Source: Prochilodus magdalenae (Eukaryota; Chordata; Actinopteri; Characiformes; Prochilodontidae). Taken from it: 64,000 bases of DNA. Of this stretch, positions 35,991 to 54,479 are shown one piece after another. Every line of letters begins with the position of its first letter. Position 1 is the first letter of the stretch. Both the position numbers and the translations under genes were made by a program. The notes under the pieces are model-generated. The model saw only the letters and a program-made list of their open reading frames with translations, ran no database searches and was not told the origin of the DNA. The stretch spans positions 1-64,000 of the forward strand of contig JAMWET010006774.1 of assembly GCA_024036415.1 (NCBI GenBank), given 5' to 3'.

Positions 35991-37429
35991 GTTACTATAT
36001 ATGAACTTTGGCAGCAATAGAGGTAATTTTTTGCCTTCCATGTCGCCTCCACCCATAATCAGGAAGTGGTTGTGTTCTATGTGAGTTTAAAAACGGGGGT
36101 AAAATGACGTTTGAGTCACTAGGCATCGGCAGCTAATCTGTTTTGTGTGAGCAGGCCTTCCTCCCCTGTCATGGGGGAAGCCCGTTTGTTCTTTAGCATG
36201 GCAGTGTATACCTCTGCTAATGTCACCATGTATGCTGATTTCGGTGAATCTTTATTAGTACATGGTAAATGAGCTTTGTGTCAGTCCAGTACCTGATACC
36301 AATTATCAGTATTCGGTGCACTGAAGCATCCATACATTAGGTATCAAGGCAATAGTGCACCCGTCGGATTTTTTTTGATCGCTTGAGACAAAACAAATCA
36401 ACCCTACCATCTTGAGTATTTTGACTCCACACCATGTTTATGCTTGTTTCCATAATATGCTAAAACCTACTTTTGCGAACTACTCTTAGAGTGTATGCAC
36501 AAAAATTCTGAAAAAAAGTCTAAAACAAAATCCCCCACTCGGGGACCCTGAACCTGAAACGCAGTATATTTAGTCCAACTTATTAGACATATGCAAGATA
36601 GATTAAACCTACTGAAAAAACTACATAATTAAAAATCTTTATCCAAAACATTTAAAACTTGAGAATTCGTTGGTTGTTTTTTTTAGAGGGCTAGATTCGG
36701 AGGAAGCATATCAAGTCGGGTGCATTACCTCCATGAGGTGGGCTCTATACATAACATAGGCTGTTTCCCAGACACCGTATGTCCAGACTGAGCTGCAATA
36801 TTGCAGGCATCCGCTTTGAGCTGACACTATTATAATGAACCTGGAATAGTGGTTTATAGAGGTAATTGCTAAAGGGACAGTAAAGTTTCATATGATTTTA
36901 TATTAAAGGATTGTTATGCGCTAATTTTCTCCACAATATTTTTCTGATGGTCACATGACTGGTTTCAATATTATAGTCGTTCAGTATTCCAAACAACACT
37001 TTGCCATTTGGAAGTTGAAAAATTACGTTTTTCTTGCCCTAGCTTTTAACAGTTTGTGACTCACGCAGTAATGCATGATGTCAAACACTAGCCTGCTGGA
37101 TTTTAATCTTAATGTATTTAAATTGGTGTAGAAATTAGTCTGTGGATATCTGATGCCAAATAACTATCAATAAAAGCTTGACATTTATGCTAATTAGGGG
37201 TCTTCTTATCTGTCAATCAGAGGCCCTGGCGGGCATGGCATTTTCTAAAACTTAATCTATGTCCATAAACTCAAGAGAGACAATTTAATTCTGAATCAAC
37301 TCTACTTGCGCAGTACATGTAAAACAGAGATGAGTATGATCGTGAAGAGAGTTTAACGTGGCTAATATTTGTTCCACAGTCCAAAAATTCTCACGGCCTG
37401 CATCTAATGTCTGGGTACGCGGAGCTGTA
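35991..37429. other. No gene or known repeat recognised
   Basis: Mostly AT-rich, with no convincing exon, terminal repeat or tandem array. It lies where the last two exons of cathepsin copy 1 would be expected, but no GCGGCAC or AAGAACAGCTGGGG-like exon sequence was found. Confidence 0.4.
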
Positions 37430-38050
37430 CTTGTCTATGACCGCAAGGCCCTGAAGAGAGTGGTGAGAAGGACAAGCGGAGTCCATTCATAGGCAGCAAA
37501 CGTCCAGACCTGCAGGACATCTACCAGTCCTGCTACCTGAGGAAAATCCAAAAGATCCAGTTGGACTGCAGCCGCCCAGCACACGACCTGTTCACCTTAC
37601 TGCCATTAGGCAGGCGGTACCGCAGCATCCAGGCCACAACAAACCGGCTAATGAACAGTTTCTACCAACAAACTACCAGGTTCCTGAACAAGCTGTGAGC
37701 CATTCACCAATACCACCAACATCACCAACACCAGCAACACCACGTACAGTCTGACAATTTCATTATTAGTCACTACTATGGACAACATCACTGAGTCACC
37801 TTAAACCCACAGGAATAGACATAAACATACATATTCATATTTAGCACCTCTCTTTTTTAGACTATCCTTTTGATAATTTATTTTGTATTTATTTAACTAT
37901 AATTTCTTTATTTTAATATGTTTAGTATGCATATAGTGTTGTCCTGCTGTGGAGTTATCAACCCTTCTAACCACAAGCATTTTAATGCATGAATATCCTG
38001 ACATGTTGTGCAAACGACAAATAAACCTGAAACTTGAACTTGAACTTGAA
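37430..38050 (+). mobile_element. LINE 3' end with hexamer tail
   Basis: The plus strand encodes the C-terminus of a CR1/L2-type LINE protein (SCYLRKIQKIQLDCSRPAHD, then LFTLLPLGRRYRSIQATTNR). The stop in AACAAGCTGTGA is at about 37698. The 3' UTR ends in a tandem tail, GAAACTTGAACTTGAACTTGAA, typical of LINEs of this group. The 5' part is missing. The same family lies in reverse at 1050-1860. Confidence 0.85.
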
Positions 38051-38904
38051 ATCAGCGTTAAGGGGGCTCTGCTGATCTCAAACACCTGACAAAATTATGT
38101 ATTGTTCTATTCCCTTGATATTATGATGTGTATAGATTTGCACTTGGTCACTTTTGATTCACTTCTCTAACCTGATTAGCTTTTTTATTACATGTCATGT
38201 CAGAAACGCAATTACATGTCATGCACTGCTAGTTTGGCATTATTTGACTTCCATTCTTTAAAAGACAGCAGGCTATACAGAGAGGTCAGTCTGAACCCAA
38301 ACTCAGCAAACAGCATTGTTGAAAGCCCCTGATCACTAATTATAACATCTGGTGACCTTCCGACAAACTCTGACTCTCTTTCACTGAGAACCTGTAGGTC
38401 AAAAAGACACTTACGTGTCACCTGGGCCTAATTATGGCATGCATATCAACAGGGTAAACAATGAGATCCAATCAACTTTCCAAATCGCGTATCTATGTAC
38501 AAGACATTACCTGCATGTCCCCGAGGGGCTCTAGCCAAAGTAGCAATGTTGAGCTAACTTCAGCTTGGGGACCCCGCTCATTGCGGCCTGTGGCCATATT
38601 TATTATTAATTCTTCTTTTTTTTCTTTCAATGTAAATTCTAAGAACATGCTGTGGAGATTGTCCACAGGTGTAGTGGAGTGGTCCCTTATTTCCAGAGAC
38701 TGTGACACGTATATAGGTATATCGTATGTGCGTGTATGTATGTGTCGTGTAATGTATGTTGTATGTATGTATGTCACTACATAGTCTTATTTAAAAATCA
38801 TCCAAACAGGAGTAAAAGAGCTGTAAATAAAGCATATTTCATGAGTTACTTTATATTCTGAATTACAGTATAAAAAACTTAAATGAAAGAATTCAAAAAA
38901 AAAA
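38051..38904. other. No gene seen
   Basis: Unassigned, with a short (GTAT)n run at about 38731-38775. Frames on both strands lack recognisable similarity. Confidence 0.4.
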
Positions 38905-38905
38905 A

Positions 38906-40222
38906 AAAACACTGATCACAAAATTAGAGAACCACTTTCAGATACCTCCAAAGTCACTTAGTGTTAATCTGGCACCTGCTTCTAATTTCCTTAATTATCT
39001 GACAAAACCCTATTAAACTGGGAGCCTAACTTTCCAGTTTTCACCGACTTTGCAAGATGGTGAGCCGTTCTAAAGTGACTGAAAGTTTACCACATTTGAT
39101 TCAGTTCTCTAACCTGAATACCTTCGTTAGTTACATGCACTGCTAGCTTTTCCTGTTTATTTACCGATTTTGCAAGATGGTGAGCCGTTTCTAAAGTGAC
39201 TGCAAACCCTCTGGCAGCAGGTTGTTTTCAGCCATATTCAGAGAAGTTGGTTGTTTCCAAATCCTGTGATTTTCTAGAATACTGCATCTTCACGAAACTC
39301 ATTTGAGTCCCCCAAGAAGGCTGGTCGTCCACGAAAGACAAATGCGAGAGAGGACAGGATAATGCGGAGAATCTCAATGGGCAATCGTTTTAACACTGCA
39401 GCTGGAACCGCTCGCCAGTTCAGCATTGAACAGGGTAAGGATCTGTCTCGTCATACAGTGGCTCGATGTTTACGAGCATTTGGACTGAAAGCCGACACTG
39501 CAGTAGTCAAACCTCCCATTAGCCTAAAGAATCAAAAGGCTAGACTGACCTTTGCTGAGGAGCATGTTGTGTGGACAGAGAAGAAATGGTCCAAAGTTGA
39601 CTTTAGTGATGAAAGCAAGTTTAGTTTGTTTGGGTCTAATGGGAAACATTATGTTGGTTGTCAAACTGGGGAAAGACTGAACCCAAAGTGTGTAAAGAAG
39701 TCAGTGAAAGGTGGAGGAGGAAGCGTCATGGTTTGGGGAATGTTTTCAGCAGTAGGGGGTTGGGCCTCTTATACAGCTACAAGGCAGAATAAATGCAAAT
39801 GTTTATCAGAACCTACTTCGACAACATGTGGTTCCTTCTCTGCGTTCATCACCCAATCAGCCAGCAATCTTCATGCAGGACAATGCCCCCTGTCACACAG
39901 CAAAACAGGTAAAGCTGGTCCTTGAAACTGAAAAAACTGAAACAATGAAATGGCCAGCAAAGAGTCCTGATCTAAACCCAATAGAAAACCTCAGGAAAAT
40001 CCTTGGCGACAAAGTTATGGCCAAGAAACCCATTACAGCCACCAAACTGTGGTAAAGACTGGAAGAAGAGTGGACCAAAATCACCCCAGAGCAGTGTGAG
40101 AGACTAGCGATGTCCTGTGGCCGCAGATGTGCTGAAGTCATTCAAATTGTGCAGTGTTGTAACCTTCAGTAATCTTTCTCTGTGCTACAGTCATTGCTGT
40201 TCTCTAATTTTTATCGTGTTTT
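38906..40222 (+). mobile_element. Nearly full-length Tc1 transposon with broken transposase
   Basis: Imperfect inverted ends: left CACTGATCACAAAATTAGAG, right CTCTAATTTTTATCGTG. The transposase reads on the plus strand. It has an AT-hook-like KKAGRPRKT linker (about 39320), VDFSDESKFSLFG (first Asp), VKGGGGSVMVWGMFS, FMQDNAPCHTA (second Asp) and SPDLNPIENL (Glu), 34 residues apart, so the DD34E triad is complete. Frame is lost near 39755 and regained by 39828. The N-terminal region has a duplicated TTTGCAAGATGGTGAGCCGT block (39050 and 39170). The element is dead as it stands but is among the best preserved here. Confidence 0.88.
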
Positions 40223-40249
40223 CCACAAAATAATGCATTTATTTATTTA

Positions 40250-40475
40250 TTTATTTGTTGAAATGCCTTCGCTATTTTGTAAACCACTGTTCTAGTAGCA
40301 TGGTATAGCCCCAACAAAAATGATGATGAGCGCCACCAAAGTCCAAAGTCACTTAACCACCGTAAGATGACCTCAAGTGACCTATGGGAAGAATGGCGAG
40401 CAGTGGCTGGGGTGAGATGTACCATGAGCATGGTTCTAAAAACAGGCTTCTGGAGGCGTCATTAGCGATTAGTGA
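40250..40475 (-). mobile_element. Fragment of the 29.8-kb MITE family
   Basis: The reverse complement of CTTAACCACCGTAAGATGACCTCAAGTGACCTA matches about 30035-30075 of the MITE at 29789-30258. The termini are not both present. Confidence 0.6.
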
Positions 40476-40489
40476 TATATATACACACA

Positions 40490-40940
40490 TGTAGGAAACG
40501 AAGGTTTCTCAGCTTTTGCCCAGAACACTAGTACCCATGATCTAATGTAGTCATTGTCAGCTTGCCTTAACTCCACACTGACCACTGACTGAAAATAAGA
40601 CTTAACAACAACCACAGGCCGCCCTCAGTCTTTATTTAACTACAGCCAACCGTCAAGCTTATTATTACACTCTGATCACAGTACACAACTTCAAGAAGAT
40701 AGTTCTGGAAAGTTCTTTAGTAAAGGAACCGAGTAGCACCGGAAATGTTCTACTTTTTGGTGCTACATAGAACCATTTTCAAAAAGGCTCTTTACAGAAC
40801 CATGCACAACATGTTCTCCATTAATCTGAAGAAACCTGTTACCATGCAAAGAACCAACAAAAGCATGAAATGGTTCTGTAGAGAACCCCTGGTTCTCCAA
40901 ACTAAGAAACCATTGAAGGATCATCTTTATTACGTTGTAT
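40490..40940. repeat. Dispersed repeat related to the inverted-duplication family
   Basis: 40500-40650 resembles 18825-19020 (TTTCTCA, CTAGTACCCA, TTTATTTAACTMCAGCCAAC). 40690-40920 carries GGTTCTGTAGAGAACCCCTGG-like inverted words, similar in style to 235-350. Part of the 1-2762 segment is therefore dispersed and not unique. Confidence 0.55.
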
Positions 40941-40941
40941 T

Positions 40942-41073
40942 CCTCTCTCACTCCTGCCCTCTCATCTGTCTTTCCCTCTCTCTCTCCTGCCCTCTCATCT
41001 GTCTCTCCCTCTCTCACTCCTGCCCTCTCATCTGTCTCTTCCTCTCTCACTCCTGCCCTTTCATCTGTCTTCT
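40942..41073 (+). repeat. 33-bp minisatellite, four units
   Basis: The unit CCTCTCTCACTCCTGCCCTC followed by TCATCTGTCTCTC occurs four times in succession. Because 33 is a multiple of three, it stays open on both strands. Confidence 0.9.
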
Positions 41074-41149
41074 CTATGAGCTAATCTATCCTCTCCACCT
41101 CTGTTTCCTTCTCATCAGTCTCTCTCTTGTCCCGTTTTCTCTTTGTTGA

Positions 41150-41550
41150 ACCCAGGAGCGACATTTCTACTGAGTTCACATGATAGCCCCCAGCGCTGCT
41201 AGAGTCACCAGAGCATCATCTCCACATCATCTCCACATCTCCTGCCCTGGTTCTCCAGTCTCTCACTTAAACAGAGACTCTATGGGATGGTTCTAACTCT
41301 ACGGTAAATCTCCTGGATTAATCAGACTGTATCTAATAGATGTTCTAAGCGTCTTCTCCTGTTAGTTCTGTTTTTCTCTTCTTCCGGGATAGACCTGAAG
41401 AGGATGGGAGGTTTCTCTCGAGGTTCTTTATTACTCCAAGGGAGATTTTCCTCATCACAGTTGCCTCTGGCTTGCTCACAGGGGGCCTGGACCCGGATTT
41501 CCCTTCCCTACTTTACAAATAAATAAATATTGATTGATTGTGTGGTGGTG
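41150..41550 (+). mobile_element. Interspersed repeat with TTGA-type tail
   Basis: Contains GAGGTTTCTCTCGAGGTTCT and TTGCCTCTGGCTTGCTCACA, phrases common in fish interspersed repeats, and ends AAATAAATATTGATTGATTG. The simple-repeat tail suggests a LINE or SINE 3' end on the plus strand. Confidence 0.5.
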
Positions 41551-43339
41551 TGGTCGTGAGTTTTTGATGTTATGAGGCAGCCACAAGGAATTTGGACACA
41601 ATTCAGTCTATTTTCAGAATTTATTTGGTCCCTGTTGACCTATAAAGTACCTCCGCCTATGTGTGCACCTAGCTGCACTTTAGCCCAGACTACCGCCATT
41701 TTCCCCCATGCCTCTTTCATACCCCCATATGCCCCTCCCACTACACGGAGCATACCATTACTGGGTGTTGTCTGAAAGAGCATGGGACAGCTTACCCTAC
41801 ACAGAGACGCTACACAAAGACGTTACACAAAGACTCTTGGTAAATGACATTGACTGAACATTACCCAAGTGTAGGAGTTTGGTGATGTGTCTGGCGCCTT
41901 GACATCACAGATTGATTGATAGCATATCAAATATGATGATCTGCATGCGATGAGTTCCCACTAAGGTTGAGGTAATCTGTTTGTGGTGGGTAGATTCTGT
42001 TAGATAAAAATAGGCAAGTATTCGTGTTTGCACAAACACACAAGCCTTTATTTCTGAGGCCTAAAATGTACAGTACATGGATACTGGTTCCCATAAACTT
42101 TGGTTTTGCGGTCAGGAAAATGATGTTCCTCTAGAACATCTAAGGTACATTCAGTGCGAGCAGACATCAAGTAGCTTCTGGAACCAGACGTTTATAGCAC
42201 TGTCTGGAATGTTCCAGAACTTAGGAGAACTGTTTAAAACTATCTAGAACTGTTTTTTTACCCAATTTATCCAGACCTGAGTGGAACAGCAGTCCGGGAA
42301 AGTATCTGCTAAGATGCACAAGGCCTACAGAGCATACTGCAGCATGTCTGCTCCATCTTTTTAGGCACCCAGGCCCAATTTGGGCTTTGGCAGGTAAGTG
42401 TAAAGGGAGAAAATAAAATTAATACTGGAATTTTTTTGCACAAATAAAAACTCGTATTGGGAAAATATATTTAAATTTTACATAACATTTTAGAAAATTA
42501 CATTAGCTGTTAAATGAAACGAGCTGGGATGGAAGTCCCAGAATAGTAAGTTTATTTTTGTCTTTACACTTTACATTTGTTCACTAAGAGTAATACCGCA
42601 ATACTTTATATACAATACATTCCGCTCATATTCAGCAATTGTGTGTTTGGGTTCTGCTAGGATAGATTTACATGCTTCAGTTCTCCCAAACCAATACATT
42701 TCCCACATACTGTATTCCCACTATTGTTTCTATAAGTCCCGCCTCCCAATGAGCCTAGTCTGCTCGGATTGGTCAGCTCACTCACTCTGTTCTGATAGGT
42801 CACCCTTCTATAAGCTCACCCCCAACACCGCTGTTTCTGTTTTTACACGGGTGTCGGTTCTGCTGGATCAATTTAATCCAGAGTTCGATCCTGAAAGTCA
42901 GGTAGATCCACCAGATCTGAAAAGCTGGTACAGCCACTTTTGCAAGCTAGACTGGAGCAGACTGGTTCCAGAGTGGTCAGTTTTACTGGTTTAGCCCTCT
43001 GCATGTTGTGTGAGGGCATGCCGAGCTTGCCAGTAGGCCGGCACTAAGAATTGTGTTACGTGATGATGTCACTTTGTAACAGAGAAAATGGCTGGGACGC
43101 CATAAAAGTGTTCCTCCCTCTGGTGTGTATTTGGAACTTTGCAGAATGTTTACATGGACTGAAAGCTCCATAACACACTAAAGAGGACATATAAATACAA
43201 CAAACAGAGAAAAAGAAGATAAGAACAATAAGAACTACACATAACAGACATTAATATTTTCCAGCAATCAGTCGACCACCTTCTGGGCTAAAGAGGACCT
43301 GAGCTTCACACACCATATCTATAATAGGTTAGGTCATAT
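41551..43339. other. No gene seen; upstream flank of cathepsin copy 2
   Basis: No exon or clear repeat recognised. Two open frames (41572-41775 and 42641-42994) have no recognisable similarity. Confidence 0.4.
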
Positions 43340-43515
43340 CACTCTCCTCCTGTGCAGGCTGCAGGTTCTGAAAGTTTGTGGTGAGCAGAGCGGGTTTATC
43401 TTTAGCACACACATCAGCGTGACAGATAACATCAGATAAGGTCAGAATAAAGCCAGCTGCCTGGCTGCACGTGCTCTCACAGAGAACTCTGAGGCTGAGG
43501 AACAGGTGGACACAG
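43340..43515 (+). promoter_or_regulatory. Cathepsin copy 2: promoter and 5' UTR exon
   Basis: Conserved with the copy-1 remnant. GATA motifs occur as TTTATC (about 43395-43400), CAGATAA (43423-43429) and CAGATAAG (43433-43440), just upstream of a TATA-like GAATAAAG at 43445-43452. The transcript would start about 30 bp later. A non-coding exon ends at CACAG/GTGAGT (43515/43516). The exon bearing the ATG starts at 44510 after TCTGTGCAG. Clustered GATA sites could mean GATA-factor control, for example in gut, but that is inference. Confidence 0.6.
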
Positions 43516-44509
43516 GTGAGTGCATTCAAACCTTTATACTAAAGGTAGAAAACCGCTTAGAAATCAAGAAGCGAAAGCAGTTCATCATAAAGAAATGGAG
43601 AGAACCAGCAGTTTAAATACTTTTCATACAATTCATTATTTATTTATCAAGTAAAACAATATATATATGTATATATATGTAAAATAATGTTTTTAATAGA
43701 GATCCAGATAAGTATTACTTACTTACCATCAGGTTAAGCTTTTATTTATAATAGAAATTATGTTATTATAAATTGAGGAGTTGTAAATAAATTCTAATGT
43801 GATAACTTGTGACAGCTAGTCCTTGAAAAAAAGTAAATACATGAATAACCAAATGGGTTCCTTATTTTAAGAGGAAAACACATATTTTACAGCTTTTAAG
43901 GTTCCGAACTATTATTCTAATTAAAACCACAATGTTTGTTTTTGAAACAAAATTTAGATTAATAAAATAAAATAAAATAAAATATTGACATTGCACTGTT
44001 AAAAAATGATAAAAAATTGGGACTTTAATTTGCCAGGCTGCCAGAATTTTTGACTTACAGTATGAGCATTTTTAAAAAGTTAAAAGTTAAGTTTAAATCT
44101 GGATGTAAGGGTGCATAGATTATTATCTTTAAAACCTTGGTGTTCGGGGTGCCTTAAAATTGGAGTTAATGAAATTTCAAATGAACAGAACAAGAATCTA
44201 TGTTTTATGCCCAGAAACTTATTACATCAGGATCCAATAACTCAAAATATTAAGGCAGCCCGGACAAAGTTCAAACCATCATCTGTTTATCTGATCATTC
44301 AATTTACAACATTCCGCTATCAACGTAGCACAGAAACCACAAGGCATTGTGGGGAAAAAGGGAAAAGTGAAAATAAAAAAATATTGGTGGAAAAAGTTTG
44401 TATGATAAAATTTAAAGACGTCTTAACTGTTTAAAGAGTAATTGCTGTAAAGCTGAATTTATTTTTTTTCTGGGTATGTAATTATTCCGTTCAGGCTTAC
44501 TCTGTGCAG
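43516..44509 (+). other. 5' UTR intron of cathepsin copy 2
   Basis: AT-rich intron with a (TATATG)n patch at about 43660-43680 and an (AATAA)n run at about 43960-43982. No mobile element recognised. Confidence 0.6.
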
Positions 44510-44510
44510 A

Positions 44511-51440
<6,930 letters not shown>

Positions 51441-51925
51441 AGGTATAACATTATTAGTCATCATCCAGAGTCCAGCTGCCTATACATTTGGATGACCCAT
51501 GAAAACCCATAAGGTCAAGAGATACTTGCAGTTGATCACAACAGAATTTGAATTGGGTATAGAACAGGCTTTAGTGACTTCAGCTGAAACTGAAGTCTGC
51601 AGGTCAGTAGATCTCTTGGAGCTGGATGGGGTCTCCAGTGAGATCTTTAAACTGAACTGCACCCATGAACATGTTCTCTTTAACTGTAATACAGTAATAA
51701 GGGAACTTCGTGTAAATTTAATTCTGATAAATTTTTTTTCTACAGACTGAAGAGAGACAGAACCTGAACCACCATGGAGGAGATCTCAGTCTTATATTTT
51801 ATTTACCCATGCAGCAACCACAAAAAAAAAAAAAAACTTTCCACTCTAGAGAGTGGATCCAGCTTCAGCTAAATCACTGTTTTTAATATGCTCAAGAACA
51901 GAATAAACATATCAGCATTCACAAA
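51441..51925 (+). other. 3' UTR of cathepsin copy 2, possibly spliced
   Basis: Directly after the stop, AAAG/GTATAAC (about 51444) could be a donor, and TTTTTTTTCTACAG/ACTGAAGAG (51745/51746) a strong acceptor, giving a non-coding last exon. AATAAA at 51902-51907 is the likely polyadenylation signal. The donor is weak, so an unspliced UTR remains possible. Confidence 0.5.
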
Positions 51926-52380
51926 ATATATAACGACTGTGATTCATTCCTACACCTCAGACCCAGAGAACCAGCAGCACAGCACTGACACATACTGGGA
52001 TCTCCGTCACTGAAGCATGACTCCATGCACTGCTAACCTTAATATCCAATACATGTACACAGCTACTAATGCAATGGAACACAGTTCACCGTTATTGCAT
52101 TTTGGGACGTGATCTAACACCACAACTTAAGCTTCACACTGAGGAGGGGGACTCAAACAATGCCGCCGAGTGTTGCCAGTTTACTTTGTGATCAGCCAGA
52201 CACACCTGCACAGGACTCGGCCGAGAGCCGAGAGACTTGAGAATCGTCCACAGACGCAGGGTGGAGAGGAGAGTGCGAGCTTAGGAAGCAGCTTAGAGAC
52301 GAGGAATCAACCAAATAATACTAACTGGTCACTCGTTCAGTACATATTGCACATCTATTATCTGTCCTAAGCTTGTCCAC

Positions 52381-52688
52381 TGTAACGAATGGAAGTATGG
52401 TGTTAGGTGGGTGCTCTCGTAGAGAGGTGGATACTTAGCTTCCATGAAGAGACAGGCAGGGAACACGTCGTGAAGGGGTTTCAGAGTCAGTTTAATGAAC
52501 AATGAGAGCACCGAGACTTCGCTCGTCACAAGTTCCCAGATAACACCAGTTGGAGAACCCAGGCTACAACTTAGTACAGTTCACCACACGCACATTCTCT
52601 CCGGCGCTTTCCTCCACACTCTCCATTATTCGCTCCGTCTCTCCACCGTGCACATGCGCACTGCACCTGTCTTAAAGTGACTGTTACA
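52381..52688. mobile_element. Solo LTR, 308 bp
   Basis: Starts TGTAACGAATGG and ends GTGACTGTTACA, with inverted TGTAAC/GTTACA termini. A 4-bp CCAC flanks both sides (52377-52380 and 52689-52692). No internal retroviral or retrotransposon genes are present, as expected after LTR-LTR recombination. Confidence 0.7.
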
Positions 52689-54479
52689 CCACACTTACAA
52701 ACATTATTATTCATACTACATATATATACATATATATATTAATAACAATATGCTTAGTATATTATTAAGACATACCTTCTAAAAACAATTTGAAACAATT
52801 AAAAAATAAATAAATAAATAAATAAAATAATTACAATAATAATAATACACACACACACATGCTCTTGCCTTTACAGATTATGGGTATGTATGGTGGTTTT
52901 CTCACCTCAAAACACTAAATTACCCATGAGTCATCACTGCTTCTTCTGCTCAGTTTATCACCAGTGACTCATCACTTCTTGTGTTTTTGTCTAAAAGTAG
53001 TAACAGAGCAGTTTTCTCACATCAGCCCTCTGATCACGACGCTATGCTGACTGAATGTGGAACCTGATATCGACTTCAGGCCACACTTAGCCTTTATTTA
53101 ACTACCTTCAGATACTTTTACAGGGCACATACTTTTATAATCAGTCTATACATGATTCATCTATACATGCCTTCTGTGAAATAAGATCAAATACAACCCA
53201 TGCAACCCTCTATAACACTAAATCACCCATCCTTAAAGATAATAAGACCTGACTCCCTAAACAACAGCTTTAACCTCACAGGTAAATAAGATTATTTAAA
53301 AATTATATATATATACACATACATACACACTGCTGGTGTAGTAGTATAAACTGAAAAACGCTACTCATTATTATTGTCCTTCTTTAAAAAGTTTATTAAA
53401 AGTTTTATTCTAATCATTTCTTTATAAATGACTTGACTTTATTCTTTACTCCCAGTTATGCTAGTCATAGTAAGGAATCTATAATTCTAGCGAGGGTGAA
53501 AAAGGGAAGCTAGTAAATGCCAGAACAGCATGCACAGTAACCGTGGTCCGATTCATTTGTGGTTTACAGGGGGGGCTCATAACCTTAACATATGTTAATG
53601 AAGTCACCATAGCGTGAGGAAACAGGCGTTAAGGCCAGTGTGAGAAATGGTGAGAGCATGTTACTTGCTGCTAAGATGCATTTCTTCAACCAAGTTCTAG
53701 CTATTTAAATCTAGTACCGTTATTCAGTAAGCCCAAACCCACATGGAGAACTGGGAAAGCACAAGTTAAACTGTTTATGTTAGATGCTCAATTGATGTTA
53801 CTTTGAACAATGTCCAAATGTAGTTTGGAACAGAGGAGGATGGCCCCTCCTCTGGTCCGAGGAGGCCAGATCAACTTATGGCCTTGCCTCTGTGATGGTT
53901 TACAAAGGTGCCAGAGGTCTTTCAGAACGTGAACTGCACGTACAGTCTAGATGTGAGAGTGCTCCGGAATGTTAATCAGGCCAATCAGTCACACCTGCAG
54001 CCCTGCGAACATCAGAACCATCGTATTGGGATACAGGAATATGCAGTAAGATGATAAGCAAAAGGCAAAACCTGATTGTCCAGCAGCTCAATGTAGTATT
54101 ATCAAAATAACTGGTACCAGACAGAGATTAAAACTACTTAAGGCCTGGTCTCAGAAGGGCTGTTTTTGACCGGGTCTCACTGTGAGTCTTGACTTAACTA
54201 CAGCCCTAAACACATATTCAATTTTCCATTAGCTTAACATAGCATAACATAACATTTATTGGGCAACAGGCTATTAACAAAACATCAATCTGTCACTGGT
54301 TCAATTTGTTAACAGCAGATGACCAGTCACGGCTTGCTCTAAAATGAGTTGTAAACTAGTTTAAACAGCATGAAATCCAGAATGGACTTTTGCTGGTCCA
54401 GCTAAACTAGTTGACCAGCATGGCTACTGGTCATCTAATCTTAATTATAATATTAAAGCATTAAACATTAGTTTTTAAT
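52689..54479. other. No gene; one dispersed-repeat relative
   Basis: 52890-53110 resembles 18825-19020 (GGTGGTTTTCTCACCTC, then AGCCTTTATTTAACTAC), so it belongs to the family of 40490-40650. (AAAT)n and CA patches lie at about 52805-52860. A CCTCCTCTGGTCCGAGGAGG hairpin lies at about 53847-53866. Confidence 0.5.

Noticed and set aside
35483..36004. 173-residue frame with repeated YRTVQSL
   Set aside because: Produced by the CTCTCTACAGGACAGTA minisatellite.
35991..37429. Missing last two exons of cathepsin copy 1
   Set aside because: No sequence resembling the catalytic His or Asn exons was seen here or anywhere between 34.1 and 44.5 kb.
44111..44434. 107-residue plus-strand frame upstream of copy 2
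   Set aside because: It lies in the 5' UTR intron, is AT-rich, and shows no recognisable family or start context.
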